Origin: Heterodera schachtii
Lineage: Eukaryota; Nematoda; Chromadorea; Rhabditida; Heteroderidae
Assembly (NCBI GenBank): GCA_023374025.1
Contig: SIJG01000079.1
Location: 434,001 to 498,000, forward strand
DNA length: 64,000 nucleotides
Direction: 5' to 3'
Of this stretch, positions 11,101 through 20,000 are shown one piece after another. The translations under genes were made by a program, and so were the position numbers. A model generated the notes under the pieces. It did not search any database, was not told the DNA's origin, and saw nothing but the letters and a program-made list of their open reading frames with translations. Positions within the stretch are counted from its first letter, which is position 1. Each line of letters starts with the position of its first letter.

Positions 11101-14100
11101 CCCCCCTCCGAGGAAAGTTTAAAAAATTTAGTCACCGGGGCTCTATTAGAGGAAATACGTTATAGATTATATTGTGCAAATAAAAGTCTAATTAATATTT
11201 ATAATATTGAGTCGCTCATTGCTCTTTTAGTGTCAACTTAATTGAAATGCTCAATCCAATTTACATAAATTGCAATATTAATTAATAATTTTTATTAACT
11301 GTTCCAACCTTTGCTCATTTTTTCATCAAATTTATCCTTTTTGTTTTAATTACCCTCTTAATTTTCCCTCACCCGTTGCCTTAGGCATGGTTTGGCTCGG
11401 CCTTTTCTTCGCGCCGCTTCTCCCCGCGATAAACAACGTTAAATTGGTGGGTGATCTTTCCCTTTTATCGTCCGGTTTGTCTCTGTTTATTTGTGCTGCT
11501 TCCCTTGCCAGATCATCATCATGTATATCCGTGGCTGGGCTTGTGTCACTTGCAATGTGCCGGCCCGGGAAATTTTTCGGGCGTCGAGGTGAAAAAGCAA
11601 AAATTAATTAATAATATTAATTCATTTGAAGTTTTGTTTTTAAAAGTCATTCAAAATTTCATTTTAAATTATATGAGGAATAAAAACAGATCTTTGTAAA
11701 TTTAGTTCCAAATTCTTTTGCTTTTTTCATTGGAATATATATTTTTAATCTTTTTTTTTTTTTTAACTTTTGTTTTTCAATTTCTTTTATTTTAAAAGTT
11801 TTTTGCATTGAATTTTCAATTTTGAATAAATGGCCAATTAATTTTGGCATCGTTTTGCCCGTGAACAGCTGTACTTTCTCTGCTGGACATTAAACCGATG
11901 CTTTGCTAGGCCATTTTCAGTGAAAATTCTCATTAAATTCCACGGATTGGGACGAGTTAATCCGCATTTAATCCCCAAGTCAATTGGCGGATGATCAAAT
12001 GTTTTAAATCGGGGGCATTTGCTGTGATTGTCAGTCAATGGACAGAAAATAACGACAAATTCTGTTGGAATATTTTTAATTTTACTGGCCAAATATTAAA
12101 TATTGAAATTCATAAAAAAAAGCAAAACAACTAAATTTAAAAAATAGTTGCTTCTTAATTTAAATGTTAATATTCCTCCAAATTCAACTCCATTTTCTCA
12201 GGTATTTTTTATTATTTAAAAATAATAATGCTATATAAAATTTATGGACTAATGAAGAGTTAGTTTTATTAAGATAGTCAAAACCTAACTGGTTTTCTTT
12301 TTATGTCAACAATTTCTGGCAAAAATATTTTATCCACAGAACTGTTAAATTAAAAAAATTATTTATTGAACTATTAAAAAATCTCTTTGCAATCGCTTCT
12401 AATTTGTTGTATTAATAATTTTTGCCACTGATTAAATGAATCCGATCTGATTTTTCAAAAAATGATTCATTTCAAAATTACAATATCCCAATTTTAAATG
12501 CCTTTCCAAAAATTGAAATAAAATTTCTGTTGGCCAAATTCGCCCAATTAAGGTCCTCCAACTTCTTTTTGGCCATTCTTCTCTCCGCTTTGCTCCTCTG
12601 CACTGTCCCCGTTGGTTATGTGCTCACATCCAAACAACCTTCGGTGCTTTGTGGCCCATTCGCGTGAGAATTATTAATTTTTAATAGTTTATTTATTTAA
12701 TTAAATTTTCAAATTTACAATGATAAGTTTTGCTAAAGAGAACGGCACCGTTTCTACGACGTGCTCACCGAACTGATCATTGGAAATGTGCCGAAAAGGG
12801 CGCTCCGATGGCTCAGATACGGCGCATCGCCGGGCGTAATTATCCCAACCATTCTAGTGCTGCCATTTATCTTTTTTAATTCAAAATCATCTATGTTTCA
12901 GCTCCTCATTCTGTTCATCGTCTTTCTGATCTCATTGGTTCGGGGACTTCGCAAGGCGAACACGGACCTTCAAAAGCAGCTGATCCATGTGAGTAAATGT
13001 CAACAAAAAATAATTTTTATTTAATAGCAAAATATGATGCGCATATAATAATGCTCATTGATAATTTAAATGAAATTTAATGGATTTTATTTTTTTTAAA
13101 AATTGATATTATTTTTTCATTATTGTTTTTCTAAATTTTTTCTCAATTCCAATCATTTTCTCATTAATTAATTTTTAAATTAATTTTTTCACTTATTTGT
13201 TTGTAATTAATTAATTAATTGGCTCATTTTTAAGGAACGCACTGAAGAGAAGCGCAAAATTTTTGAGTTGGCGGGCGGAGCAAATCGAAACAAAACGAAA
13301 GCGTCGACAAAAGCGGAGGAGCAGCGCAAGAAAATGGGAGGCGGCGCGGGACGCAAATTGGAGCAGGGCCAACATTTGCCGGAGGTGGAGAGGAAGAGGC
13401 GTGAACCGTGGCGACTCTTTGCCAATTTGGCAAAAAATGTGAGAAAAGGGAAAAAAGGGAGAGGGGGACAAGCAAAATTTAGCGAAAAGTTAACATAAAA
13501 TTTATGGGATTTTCGCCAGACGATTTGAGAAAAATTTAAATTCAAAATTTTCCTTTCTCCAAACTTCGTTGATTTTGGTGATTAAATTGTTTAAAAATTT
13601 CAAAAAGTTCATAATCTCGATTATTTGATGAGTTTATTAATAAAAATAGCATTTTTGTTAATTAATTCTTTATCCATTAATTATTAATATGCATTCAATT
13701 TAATGAGTGCCAAAATGTTTTGTTCAGCGCAAGGGCACCGATCTGTCGTCGTTGTGCCCATCCGATGAGCCGCCAAGCTCCACGCTGCCCTCCCCAAGTG
13801 TGGAGGAACAGCAGGCACCCTTCAGCATCACTTCTGCGGATGCTTTTCCACCGCAAAAGGCATAAATTCAACAAATTAATAATATTATTAATTAATGCAA
13901 AATTAAGGCCCAATTCGCCGCTGCCAAACCTCCGCTGGGAATGCCATCCGCTGCCATCCCAACGGATTGGTCGCCTCGGAGTGCCAAATTGGCCTACCAT
14001 CCGCCTTCAATCGGGTAAATTTCTGGCACTTTTAGAAAATTTCTGAACATTTTTTTAGCTCATTGGATGAGGCGGAAAGCGGCGGACGACAATTGGACAT

Positions 14101-15873
14101 TTCAGCACCGAGGGAAGAGTACGAGAGCAGATTGAGTACGCCGGACGAACTTCGGTAATTAGGCGGAGTAATTAGAGGGAGGGGGGGGGCATTGAGTGAC
14201 CATAAGCAAATGCGTTTGTTCTGCCGTTTTTCATTGTGTGCTTTCCTTTGGCAAAATGCCACAAGACTTTCACTCAGATTATTTACCCTTTTGCATTAAA
14301 AAGCAATTTGTTTTTAATTTTTCGGCTGACCCGGGCCTAATGCCCTTTTATCCCCCCCCCCCCCCCCCATCTGGCAACGCTTTTGGCACTATCCCACTCC
14401 GTTCCGCTTTGACTTGTCCGTTTAAATGGCATTAAAATGTTTTGCATTCTGTGCGATGGGTTGTCGAGACTGACTCTCGAACATCCCTTTCTCCTCCCCC
14501 TCTCATTGCTAACGTTTGGCTGCCGATCCGTAGGACTTTGGTCGCCCCTTTTCATCATCACGTGCCGTTGGCTTCGTCTTCTGTCACACAAATGCCATTC
14601 ACAACTATTGCCGTGCCTTCCTCCGTTTCGCCGGTGCGTTTCCCGCGCAGCGACGCCGCCGGCAGCGCATTGGCCACTTTTTCCGGCACGGAAGTGCCAA
14701 CGGCGAAGGAAAACAAAAAGAGAAAAAGCAACGAGGAAAAGTCGCTGTATGAGGAGCTGCACTCGCCCAAATTCATCGACGACTCGGCCAGAACAGAGGA
14801 CGAAGGAGACAACGAACAGAAGAAACTCAAGGGAACTGCTGGAGACGGAGTCGCCGTTGGCACGGCACTTTCGGCAACATCAAAAAGCCGTGGAAGAGTG
14901 ATTAATGATTATTAACAATAATTAATTAATTGAATTGTTTTGCTTTGCCTCTGAAATGCCGTCGTTTTGCCATTTCAGCATATAGCTAATGTGCTGTTTT
15001 TTGAATTTAACCCACTTTTGCAATGCAGTTGACCACAAAGTCGAGGCCATCATCAGCTTGGTGTCCACCCGCCAAACATTCGTTGGCTTTTCGTTTGGAG
15101 GGACCGCTGGCGCCGTTGGGTCAGCCCATAATTCACTCGCCTCGTTTGATGTGCGTGAGCATGGCCTGGCGTGATTAATTCATAGATTTTTTCAAAACCT
15201 ATAGGAGTGATAGGAGGGTTTTTCTAGCAAAAGTAATCAAAATTAAATTAATTAATTAGTTTATTCCGCAAAAAAGAATAGAATTTACAAATGTTTGAAA
15301 AAGGCACTGGCGAATGCTTTTCCCAGCCCTTTTAAACCTCGTGAATTTCAAGAACCAATTTTCATTCAAATCAATTCAAATAATAATACGACTAAACGAA
15401 GGCTTAAAACGTTTAAACGCGTTGAAATTGTTGTAATTCCCGGGGGGGGGGGGGGGAGTGAGAGAGTTCAGTTCAACATCAGCTGCTCTCTCTTTAATTT
15501 TGCTTGCCATCATTTTCCGGTTCCATCTCTTTTCAGATCAACACACTTTCCGCCCTCCCATGCGGTGCCGCGTCCGTCCGCCTCAATGACGCGTTCCGCT
15601 GATGCGTCCGTCATCTCCGGCGTGCCGTCGGTTGAGGCGCCGCATCGCATTTCGCTGTACTCGCGAGAACCGCGACGCATTGGGCTGCCGACCGCCTCCA
15701 CAGCGACGACGACGACGACGCGGAAATCAACATCACCGACGGCGAGCTGTACAACGAGCGCAAGCGGAAACAGCCGAAGGCCCGCACTTCTCCAACGGCA
15801 GCCATCACTGCCGTCGACAGCGCACACGAAAATGTGAGAAACAAGAGAGAGAGAGAACAAGAGAGAGAGAGAA

Positions 15874-15921
<48 letters not shown>

Positions 15922-16890
15922 TGGGAGAGATAGGGAGAGAGTGAGAGAGAGAAAGAGAGAGAGAGAGAGAAAGAGAGAGAGTGGGAGAGATAGGGAGAGA
16001 GTGAGAGAGAGGGGGAAGGGACAGAAATTCAAATTTACTTTTCAAAAGACCAGGAAAAAAATTCATTTTATTTTCTCTCAATTTACTTGGTTGTTTTTGA
16101 AAAAATTTCGAATTAATGGGAATTAAATACATTTTTAAACAATTTTTTATTGATATTTTGTAAAAATGAAAAATTAAATTAATCTTTTGATATATTTTTT
16201 TAATTTTCGTTAATTTTTGGGTTGGGTGATGAGCTGCTTTTCCTCCATTAAACTCTGAACCCATTCAGTCACGAAACACCTCCCAAAACGATGGACCAAT
16301 TTGTGCCTTGGCCGGCTCCTAATGAAATTCGTCGTCAGCTTCGGCCGACCCCTTTGGGCCGTGAGCGTGTTGCTGCTGTTATGCCAGCGGCACATGGAGC
16401 GAGAGTCCGCGGCCGTTCCCCGCCAAAAATGATCAAATCAGTTCACTCGGTACAATTTTTGAATTTCGAATTAACTTTTGAATTGTTCCGCTTTTCCGCT
16501 AAGGCCGAACTCAGTCCGCCACCTGCTGAGCCGTGCCGTTTTCGCATCACCGTTTCCCCGACGCGTCGTCTTGATCAGGGGCCGCCTGCTGCTGGCCCAT
16601 CCGCCGCCGCTTATTCGCCCCCGCGTCGGCTGCTGATCAATCAGCAAGTGATCACCGGCTCCACCTCCACCGTCGGCGCCGCTTCCAATGCTTCCGGTGC
16701 GATGGACGCGGAACTGATGAGCACGGCTTCGACGCCGAGGCGTCCACCGGCGCTGAACCGTAAATCACCGACACGGCTCAACGACGGCACCGCGGGCGGT
16801 GTTCGGCGACGACGACTCGCCCCAAGTGGAGCAGAAGCAATCGCCTTATCATTGACGGAAGAAGACAAAAGCAAAACAAAAAAAAACTGA
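1530..16890 (+). CDS. tmc-1: Transmembrane channel-like protein (TMC-1-like), 38 exons
   Basis: Encodes a TMC family membrane protein of about 1768 residues; C. elegans TMC-1 is nearer 1285. TMC proteins are pore-forming subunits of mechanosensory channels and, in nematodes, also carry leak and sensory currents at the plasma membrane. Diagnostic pieces, in order: SKLTLDEELYDILHAFL, TRQHLLNKIREKKEVINKLR, PWESRIKRIES, GSVVSSYFTFLRW, QYVFNWKLFTGWDY, and the TMC signature ICWETMIGQEIVKLVTMD with RYCSTWWCWDIETTFPEYGE, NNQGMVWLGLFFAPLLPA and ASPGVVI-like ASPGVIIPT. All 38 exons join with consistent phase and the sum is a multiple of three. The start at 1530 follows a TTTCAG acceptor; the stop TGA is at 16888-16890. 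N- and C-terminal tails are long and low-complexity. Paralogue TMC-2 is a possible alternative name. Confidence 0.92.
1947..2026 (+). other. GC-AG intron 2 of tmc
   Basis: The donor reads CAG|GCAATT and the acceptor CCTTTTCAG. Using the only nearby GT (1952-1953) breaks the reading frame, while the GC donor keeps exon 2 and exon 3 in phase (AG+C = Ser). GC-AG introns are reported as unusually common in cyst nematodes. Confidence 0.65.
2186..4509 (+). other. First part of the 4.4-kb tmc intron: repeats, no exon seen
   Basis: AT-rich intron. It holds a stretch at about 2240-2290 resembling the ends of the 29776-31422 transposon (ATTTCTAAGATTTGTG), a C run at about 2688-2697, a CT microsatellite (3060-3137), GC-richer non-coding sequence at 3160-3500 that could be regulatory, and a diverged copy (about 3590-3775) of sequence also found at 48170-48345. 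I see no conserved coding in it. Confidence 0.6.
3060..3137. repeat. CT/TCTC microsatellite in tmc intron
   Basis: Interrupted (CT)n tract. Frames across it translate as Ser-Leu or Arg-Glu repeats and are not genes. Confidence 0.9.
4510..4625 (+). CDS. tmc-1: Candidate alternative first exon B of tmc
   Basis: ATG at 4510 opens MFHRHSIFRNFPRRKSLDAK and runs 38 residues to a strong donor CG|GTAAGAAG at 4626. It ends in phase 2, exactly what the common exon at 6600 needs (CG+T = Arg, then EVDRGEK). No upstream AG gives an in-phase junction with exon 3, so it fits a separate promoter and start better than a cassette exon. The peptide is basic and Ser-rich like other TMC N-termini. The frame is open back to an ATG at 4414, so the true start could be upstream. 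Inference; transcript data would decide. Confidence 0.5.
4630..5390 (+). other. tmc intron sequence, no feature seen
   Basis: AT-rich intronic sequence with poly-T stretches and a slightly GC-richer patch near 5085-5175. I see no exon or repeat boundary that I can support. Confidence 0.5.
5400..5830 (+). promoter_or_regulatory. Candidate internal promoter/enhancer of tmc
   Basis: About 430 bases markedly less AT-rich than the surrounding intron, with stops in all frames. TGATCA occurs three times within about 50 bases (about 5739, 5760 and 5781), two of them as TGATCAGTCA. It lies directly upstream of candidate first exon C. No factor is assigned. Confidence 0.35.
5931..5939 (+). promoter_or_regulatory. 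Splice/trans-splice acceptor before first exon C
   Basis: GTTTTTCAG fits the nematode acceptor consensus, 99 bases ahead of the in-frame ATG at 6039. It fits either spliced-leader addition or a 5' UTR intron. Confidence 0.45.
6039..6289 (+). CDS. tmc-1: Candidate alternative first exon C of tmc
   Basis: ATG at 6039 opens MSSSVASTPASPISLTAAPR and includes ASVFADLLTVFRRKS and a basic Arg-rich stretch, about 83 residues. The donor CCA|GTAAAA at 6290 leaves phase 2 (CA+T = His), so it joins the common exon at 6600 in frame. The acceptor at 5939 could instead make it an internal exon with a 5' leader. Its higher GC and Ser/Thr/Arg bias match known tmc exons. Confidence is moderate because N-termini are not conserved between species. 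Confidence 0.55.
6290..6599 (+). other. Intron between first exon C and the common tmc exon
   Basis: AT-rich, ends CTTTTTCAG at 6591-6599. Nothing else seen. Confidence 0.7.
6600..8890 (+). CDS. tmc-1: tmc exons 4-15: basic helix, TM1 and following membrane segments
   Basis: Exons 6600-6755, 6958-7081, 7131-7164, 7211-7284, 7499-7648, 7925-8070, 8126-8276, 8336-8404, 8476-8592, 8667-8737, 8778-8816, 8863-8890. Residues about 177-563. Exons 4-6 carry the charged amphipathic region ending PWESRIKRIES; exon 7 with exon 8 forms the first membrane helix (FTFLRWVIFINFIIT then AIIIAFVVVPE). Exon 9 encodes GYLRVSPLFYGFYSNDP plus a second helix; exon 10 has SKLSGSKAEQYVFNWKLFTG, highly conserved in TMCs. 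Exon 11 joins exon 10 across a 59-base intron. Exons 12-15 hold the third helix and FTKNQ, THIFPMIFDLIGRIEK and SLYVINY. All phases agree. Confidence 0.9.
9053..10418 (+). CDS. tmc-1: tmc exons 16-21: long extracellular Pro/Thr-rich loop
   Basis: Exons 9053-9262, 9340-9556, 9629-9867, 10030-10107, 10212-10271, 10337-10418, residues about 564-858. Exon 16 starts with a helix (ATLIYSLFEKLDNIRD). The rest is a hydrophilic loop rich in Pro, Thr, Ser and Arg that includes FTVHVQFGPVGVNNPTAL, recognisably like FTVAPQFGPFNVNNP of C. elegans TMC-1, and PLPTFVPPSRPP. Loop length varies widely within the family. Exon 16 continues into GDAKK and a stop if its donor at 9263 is not used. Confidence 0.82.
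10499..11588 (+). CDS. tmc-1: tmc exons 22-26: conserved TMC domain
   Basis: Exons 10499-10722, 10848-10952, 11007-11064, 11385-11446, 11512-11588, residues about 858-1034. This is the family-defining domain: SICWETMIGQEIVKLVTMD, then a helix LYITIISIFLIDFVRGLW, RYCSTWWCWDIETTFPEYGE, VAENVLHICNNQ, GMVWLGLFFAPLLPAINN, MYIRGWACVTCNVPAREIFR. These correspond to the pore-region helices in vertebrate TMC1/2 models. The exon 22 start is chosen at 10499 because exon 21 ends in phase 1; the nearer acceptor at 10509 looks stronger but would shift the frame. Confidence 0.92.
11589..12552 (+). other. tmc intron 26, no feature seen
   Basis: 964-base AT-rich intron between GAG|GTGAAA and CAATTAAG. A slightly GC-richer patch near 11850-12070 has no conserved coding on either strand that I can recognise. 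Confidence 0.6.
12553..13438 (+). CDS. tmc-1: tmc exons 27-30: last membrane helices and basic juxtamembrane tail
   Basis: Exons 12553-12663, 12739-12856, 12902-12988, 13235-13438, residues about 1034-1207. Exon 27 is a helix (FFLAILLSALLLCTVPVGYV) ending SVLCGPF. Exon 28 includes GASPGVIIPT and exon 29 the final helix LLILFIVFLISLVRGL followed by ANTDLQKQLIH. Exon 30 (ERTEEKRKIFELAGG then Lys/Arg-rich, RREPWRLF) matches the cytosolic juxtamembrane segment of nematode TMC-1. The intron 12857-12901 (45 bases) has no stop in frame, so retention would insert 15 residues in the last helix. Confidence 0.88.
13728..16890 (+). CDS. tmc-1: tmc exons 31-38: long disordered cytosolic C-terminus
   Basis: Exons 13728-13859, 13908-14014, 14059-14154, 14534-14897, 15029-15150, 15537-15833, 16269-16449, 16504-16890, residues about 1208-1768. 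Pro, Ser, Thr and Arg-rich with acidic patches (EEKSLYEELHSPKFIDDSAR) and no recognised domain. At roughly 560 residues this tail is much longer than in C. elegans TMC-1. Each junction keeps phase. The donor at 15151 (AT|GTGCGT) is preferred to 15155 because only it fits exon 36. The last intron (16450-16503, 54 bases) is open in frame and might be retained. Assignment to this gene rests on continuous phase, not homology. Confidence 0.65.
13860..13907 (+). other. GC-AG intron 31 of tmc
   Basis: CAAAAG|GCATAAATT opens a 48-base intron ending AAATTAAG. No GT exists near the exon end and reading through meets TAA at once, while the GC donor restores frame into AQFAAAKPPLGMP. This is the cleaner of the two GC-AG cases. 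Confidence 0.75.
14155..14533 (+). other. tmc intron 33 with C homopolymer
   Basis: 379-base intron with a run of 17 C at about 14352-14368 preceded by TAT. Frames across it give poly-Pro or poly-Gly artefacts. Confidence 0.7.
15442..15457 (+). repeat. G homopolymer in tmc intron 35
   Basis: About 16 consecutive G within the intron 15151-15536. It is one of about a dozen G or C runs in this AT-rich window. Confidence 0.9.
15841..16013 (+). repeat. GA microsatellite in tmc intron 36
   Basis: Interrupted (GA)n with an internal duplication: a block with AAAGAGAGAGAGTGGGAGAGATAGGG features appears at about 15909-15940 and again at about 15970-16000. It lies just inside the intron 15834-16268. 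Confidence 0.92.
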
Positions 16891-17260
16891 TATTAATGCC
16901 TGATAAGGAAGGAATGCCAAAAGATAACAGTGAAAAGAAAATCATAAAAGGAAAAGCAAAACAAATACTTTATTTTTGATAAAAAAATAATAATGTATAT
17001 ATGAGAATTACTTGATAAATTCTGTTTTTATTTGAAGGGAAATTTTGAAAATTTCTGTGAATTCAAAAAACGAAAACAATAGGCAGACAAAAGGGTTTCT
17101 ACTTTTTCAAAGTATAAAATTTCTTAATTTTTCATTGAAAATGAGAACAATTAGGAACCGATCCGGGGATTCTCTTCATTTAAATTTTTCAAATTTTCCA
17201 TGGCTTCGCCTGCCGACACCGTCGGACCCCGATTCTTTAAACTTTTAACTTTAGCCAAAA
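16891..17260 (+). other. tmc 3' flank, probable 3' UTR
   Basis: AT-rich sequence after the stop codon. GATAAAAAAATAATAATG near 16978 could serve as a variant polyadenylation region, but no exact AATAAA stands close by. No gene seen. Confidence 0.4.
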
Positions 17261-17369
17261 TGAACAAAAAAGCATCGCTTCCGTTCCGACTTATTCCATT
17301 CAAAAATTTCTTCTGTCGTCCTTAATTATGCAATTTTCCATCTTTCCCTTTTAAAATCGATTCACATTC

Positions 17370-17520
17370 GCACCTTTCGGTCCTTAATTATGCCTTAATT
17401 GTTGTGCCATGGTTTCGCCTCCCTTTTCTCCCCTTCTTTTCCCATGCCCTCCCTTTGTGCCGTTCCATCAATCCAATGGAAGTGAACTTTTTGCTGACGA
17501 ATTGACCCAACCAACAGCAA
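17370..17520. repeat. Dispersed repeat X, copy 1
   Basis: Contains TTATGCCTTAATTG, CCCATGCCCTCC, TGTGCCGTTCCATCAAT and GACGAATTGACCCAACCAA. The same ordered blocks occur at about 37250-37380 and 43320-43530. Less AT-rich than its surroundings and not coding. Confidence 0.75.
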
Positions 17521-18139
17521 CATTACCATCTTCATCCCCCTGAACTCCTCCTCCTCCTCCCCCTAATTGTGCTGTCCCCCGCCCTCCTTACAGATAAATT
17601 ATCTCATTCATTCCATTCTCCGTTCTTCTTTTTCGCCCTCAGTTCGTTCATATTTTACGATTAATAATTTTTTAAATTATTTGTATCGATGGACAAATTT
17701 TTTGACAGTTTTAAATGGGAGAAACCAATTTACAAAAAGACTTGGGGTGAATGAAATGGAAAATTGCTCCCTTCGTTAATGGCCCAACTCAAAACTTCAA
17801 TTTTATAGGATTTATTTGGTTCGAAAACAATGTAAAAAGCCAATAAAGTTAACGGCAAAGTGTTTAAACCGGGTTTTGAACCGGTTTAAAATAAAATAGA
17901 GAAAATGAATACTTCGGTACCAAAGAAAATGGACCAATTTTCTCCATTTTTTGGAGTTTCAATCGGTTTTCTAAATCGGTTTAAATGCTTTGCCTGCCGC
18001 AAATTTTTTTTTTTTTTTATCTTTTTCCCTAAAATAATAATGAAAAGTGTTTTGTTGTTTTTGGCTGTGGACTATTTTATTCGTATTTCCCATCCCCATC
18101 TTTTTGGCCTTCTTTTTTTGGCACTCTTTTGGTCCATCA

Positions 18140-18315
18140 ACAATTAAATTTAGATTATTTATTGACTCTCCAATCTTAAGGATCGTCAAAAATGCAACAA
18201 TTATTATTTTCTGAATTTAAGAATAATATTTACCAAAATATTAAATAAATAAACATAAAAATTATTTCACAGAGAAAAAAAAGAAATTCGCAGAGATTAG
18301 CTAAAGTTTCTTAAA
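18140..18315. repeat. Dispersed block shared with 53195-53360
   Basis: Shares GATTATTTATTGACTCTCC, TCTTAAGG, AAAATGCA and the downstream TTCGCAGA with the block at 53195-53360. A shorter match is at about 54555-54610. Confidence 0.7.
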
Positions 18316-19814
18316 GCTCACACAGTTTAAGTAAAAGGAATGAAAATCCGAAAAGAAAAATAATATTTAAAAAGTTAATAAACAAATATTAAAATATTTT
18401 GTCATATTCATCATCAACAGGATATATTATATAAAAAATCGTCATTCTAATTAACAAAAACAAATAAAAGACTACAATTAAATTTATATAAAATATTTAT
18501 TCATAATTGGTTTGGGTCCACTCGTATTGTAACGAAAACGGCAGTTCTGCCGAGAATTTAAAAAAATAGAAAATTAATGAAAATAAAAAACAATATGCAT
18601 TTTTGCAGATAAAATAATAAAATTTGTAAAAAAAATAAAGGAAAGAAAAACTAAAAATTAAAAATAAAAAAAAATACGGAAACAAAAAAAAATAAATACA
18701 TAATGACTTTCATCTAATCATAATGATAAACAAAACTCAAATCCAAATAATAGAGAAGAGAATATCAGTCAAACAGCGAGCGACAGTTTTTCTGAAGTTA
18801 GAATAATATTTACCAAAACATTAAATACCAAAAAACATAAAAATTATTTTACATATATAAAAAAATACAAAAACAAAGCAAAAAAAAAAAAAGAAGAAAA
18901 TATATAAATGGAAAAAAAACAATAATATTTATTTGCAAAATTGTTAAAATATGTATATTTAAAATATATTTTTATAATATACCTTAAATATGTTTTAATA
19001 CTGGAATGAAAATTATAATCAATGCATGGATACAAAAATGAGAATCGACGCTCGCGTAAATTTAAAAAAAAGCAAAACTTAATGAGAACAATTTATATAA
19101 TAGTTTTTTTAACATAAAATTAATATTAATCAGTACAAAAAGAGGCCTTTTTACGAAAACAAATAACTCGTATAATTTAATATAATTAAAAATGAAGGTT
19201 AAATAAAATAAAACAAACTAATTAGCACGAAATGATTGAGTGACCAATCAAAAAGATGGTTAAATTTAAATGGAAAAATTAATTTGCCTTAGATAATTTA
19301 CAAATTGTTCATAATTTGTCAAAATACACCCATTTGCCGACGCAAACGGTCGTACGGACGTGAGTTTGAAAAAAAGGAAAAGTAAATAAGAGAATTTGGA
19401 AGGAATTAAGCATAATTTAATAAAATAAAATAATATAAAATTAGAGAGATAAATGAAAATCCAAAAAATGGAAAACATATTAAAAAGAATATATAAATAA
19501 TATTTTTGCGTGAGGCATTGAAAAATCAAAAATGAAAATGAAAAATATAAATTTATTAAAATTTTCGGAATTTGTCAGAAAAAACCTTAAAAGAAAATAT
19601 AAGCTGGGCAACAAAAAATAATAATTATTTCTAAAATATTATTTCTCTCAAAGGGAAAGGACAGACAAATGAAACGTTATTTAAAAACATCAATATGAAA
19701 TTTTAACATCATTTGGATAGCCCTACCATATGTGCAAAAAATTACATTACAACCATTTATTCCACTAATATAAAGAAGAATTCTTGTTTTAAAAACACAG
19801 AAAATTGGAGAAAA

Positions 19815-20000
19815 CCAAAAATTAGGGGGGGGGAGAAAGGAGGGGGACATGCCCACCCCCCCCCCCCCTCCCGAAATGAAAATTAAAGTTTTTTTTTAAA
19901 GAAAAATGGAAGCGGTTTTTTAATTTTGTATCATTTTTTTGCGAAAAAAACGACAAAAGATCTTCGCTTCGCCAATTGTCTCTCGAAAATTTTTCTGAAT
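19815..20000. repeat. Dispersed repeat with facing G and C runs, copy 1
   Basis: A G run (about 19824-19833), then a short ATGCCC spacer and a C run (about 19855-19868), followed by AAAATGGAAGCGG and TTTTGTATCATTTTTTTGCG. The same layout occurs at 26985-27115. The facing G and C runs could fold into a hairpin. Confidence 0.75.

Noticed and set aside
14337..14863. Minus-strand frames opposite tmc exon 34
   Set aside because: Shadows of the real plus-strand exon; no splice logic or homology.
15602..16264. Long frames rich in Arg-Glu or Ser-Leu over the GA tract
   Set aside because: They span a spliced intron with a GA microsatellite; the homologous reading keeps another frame.
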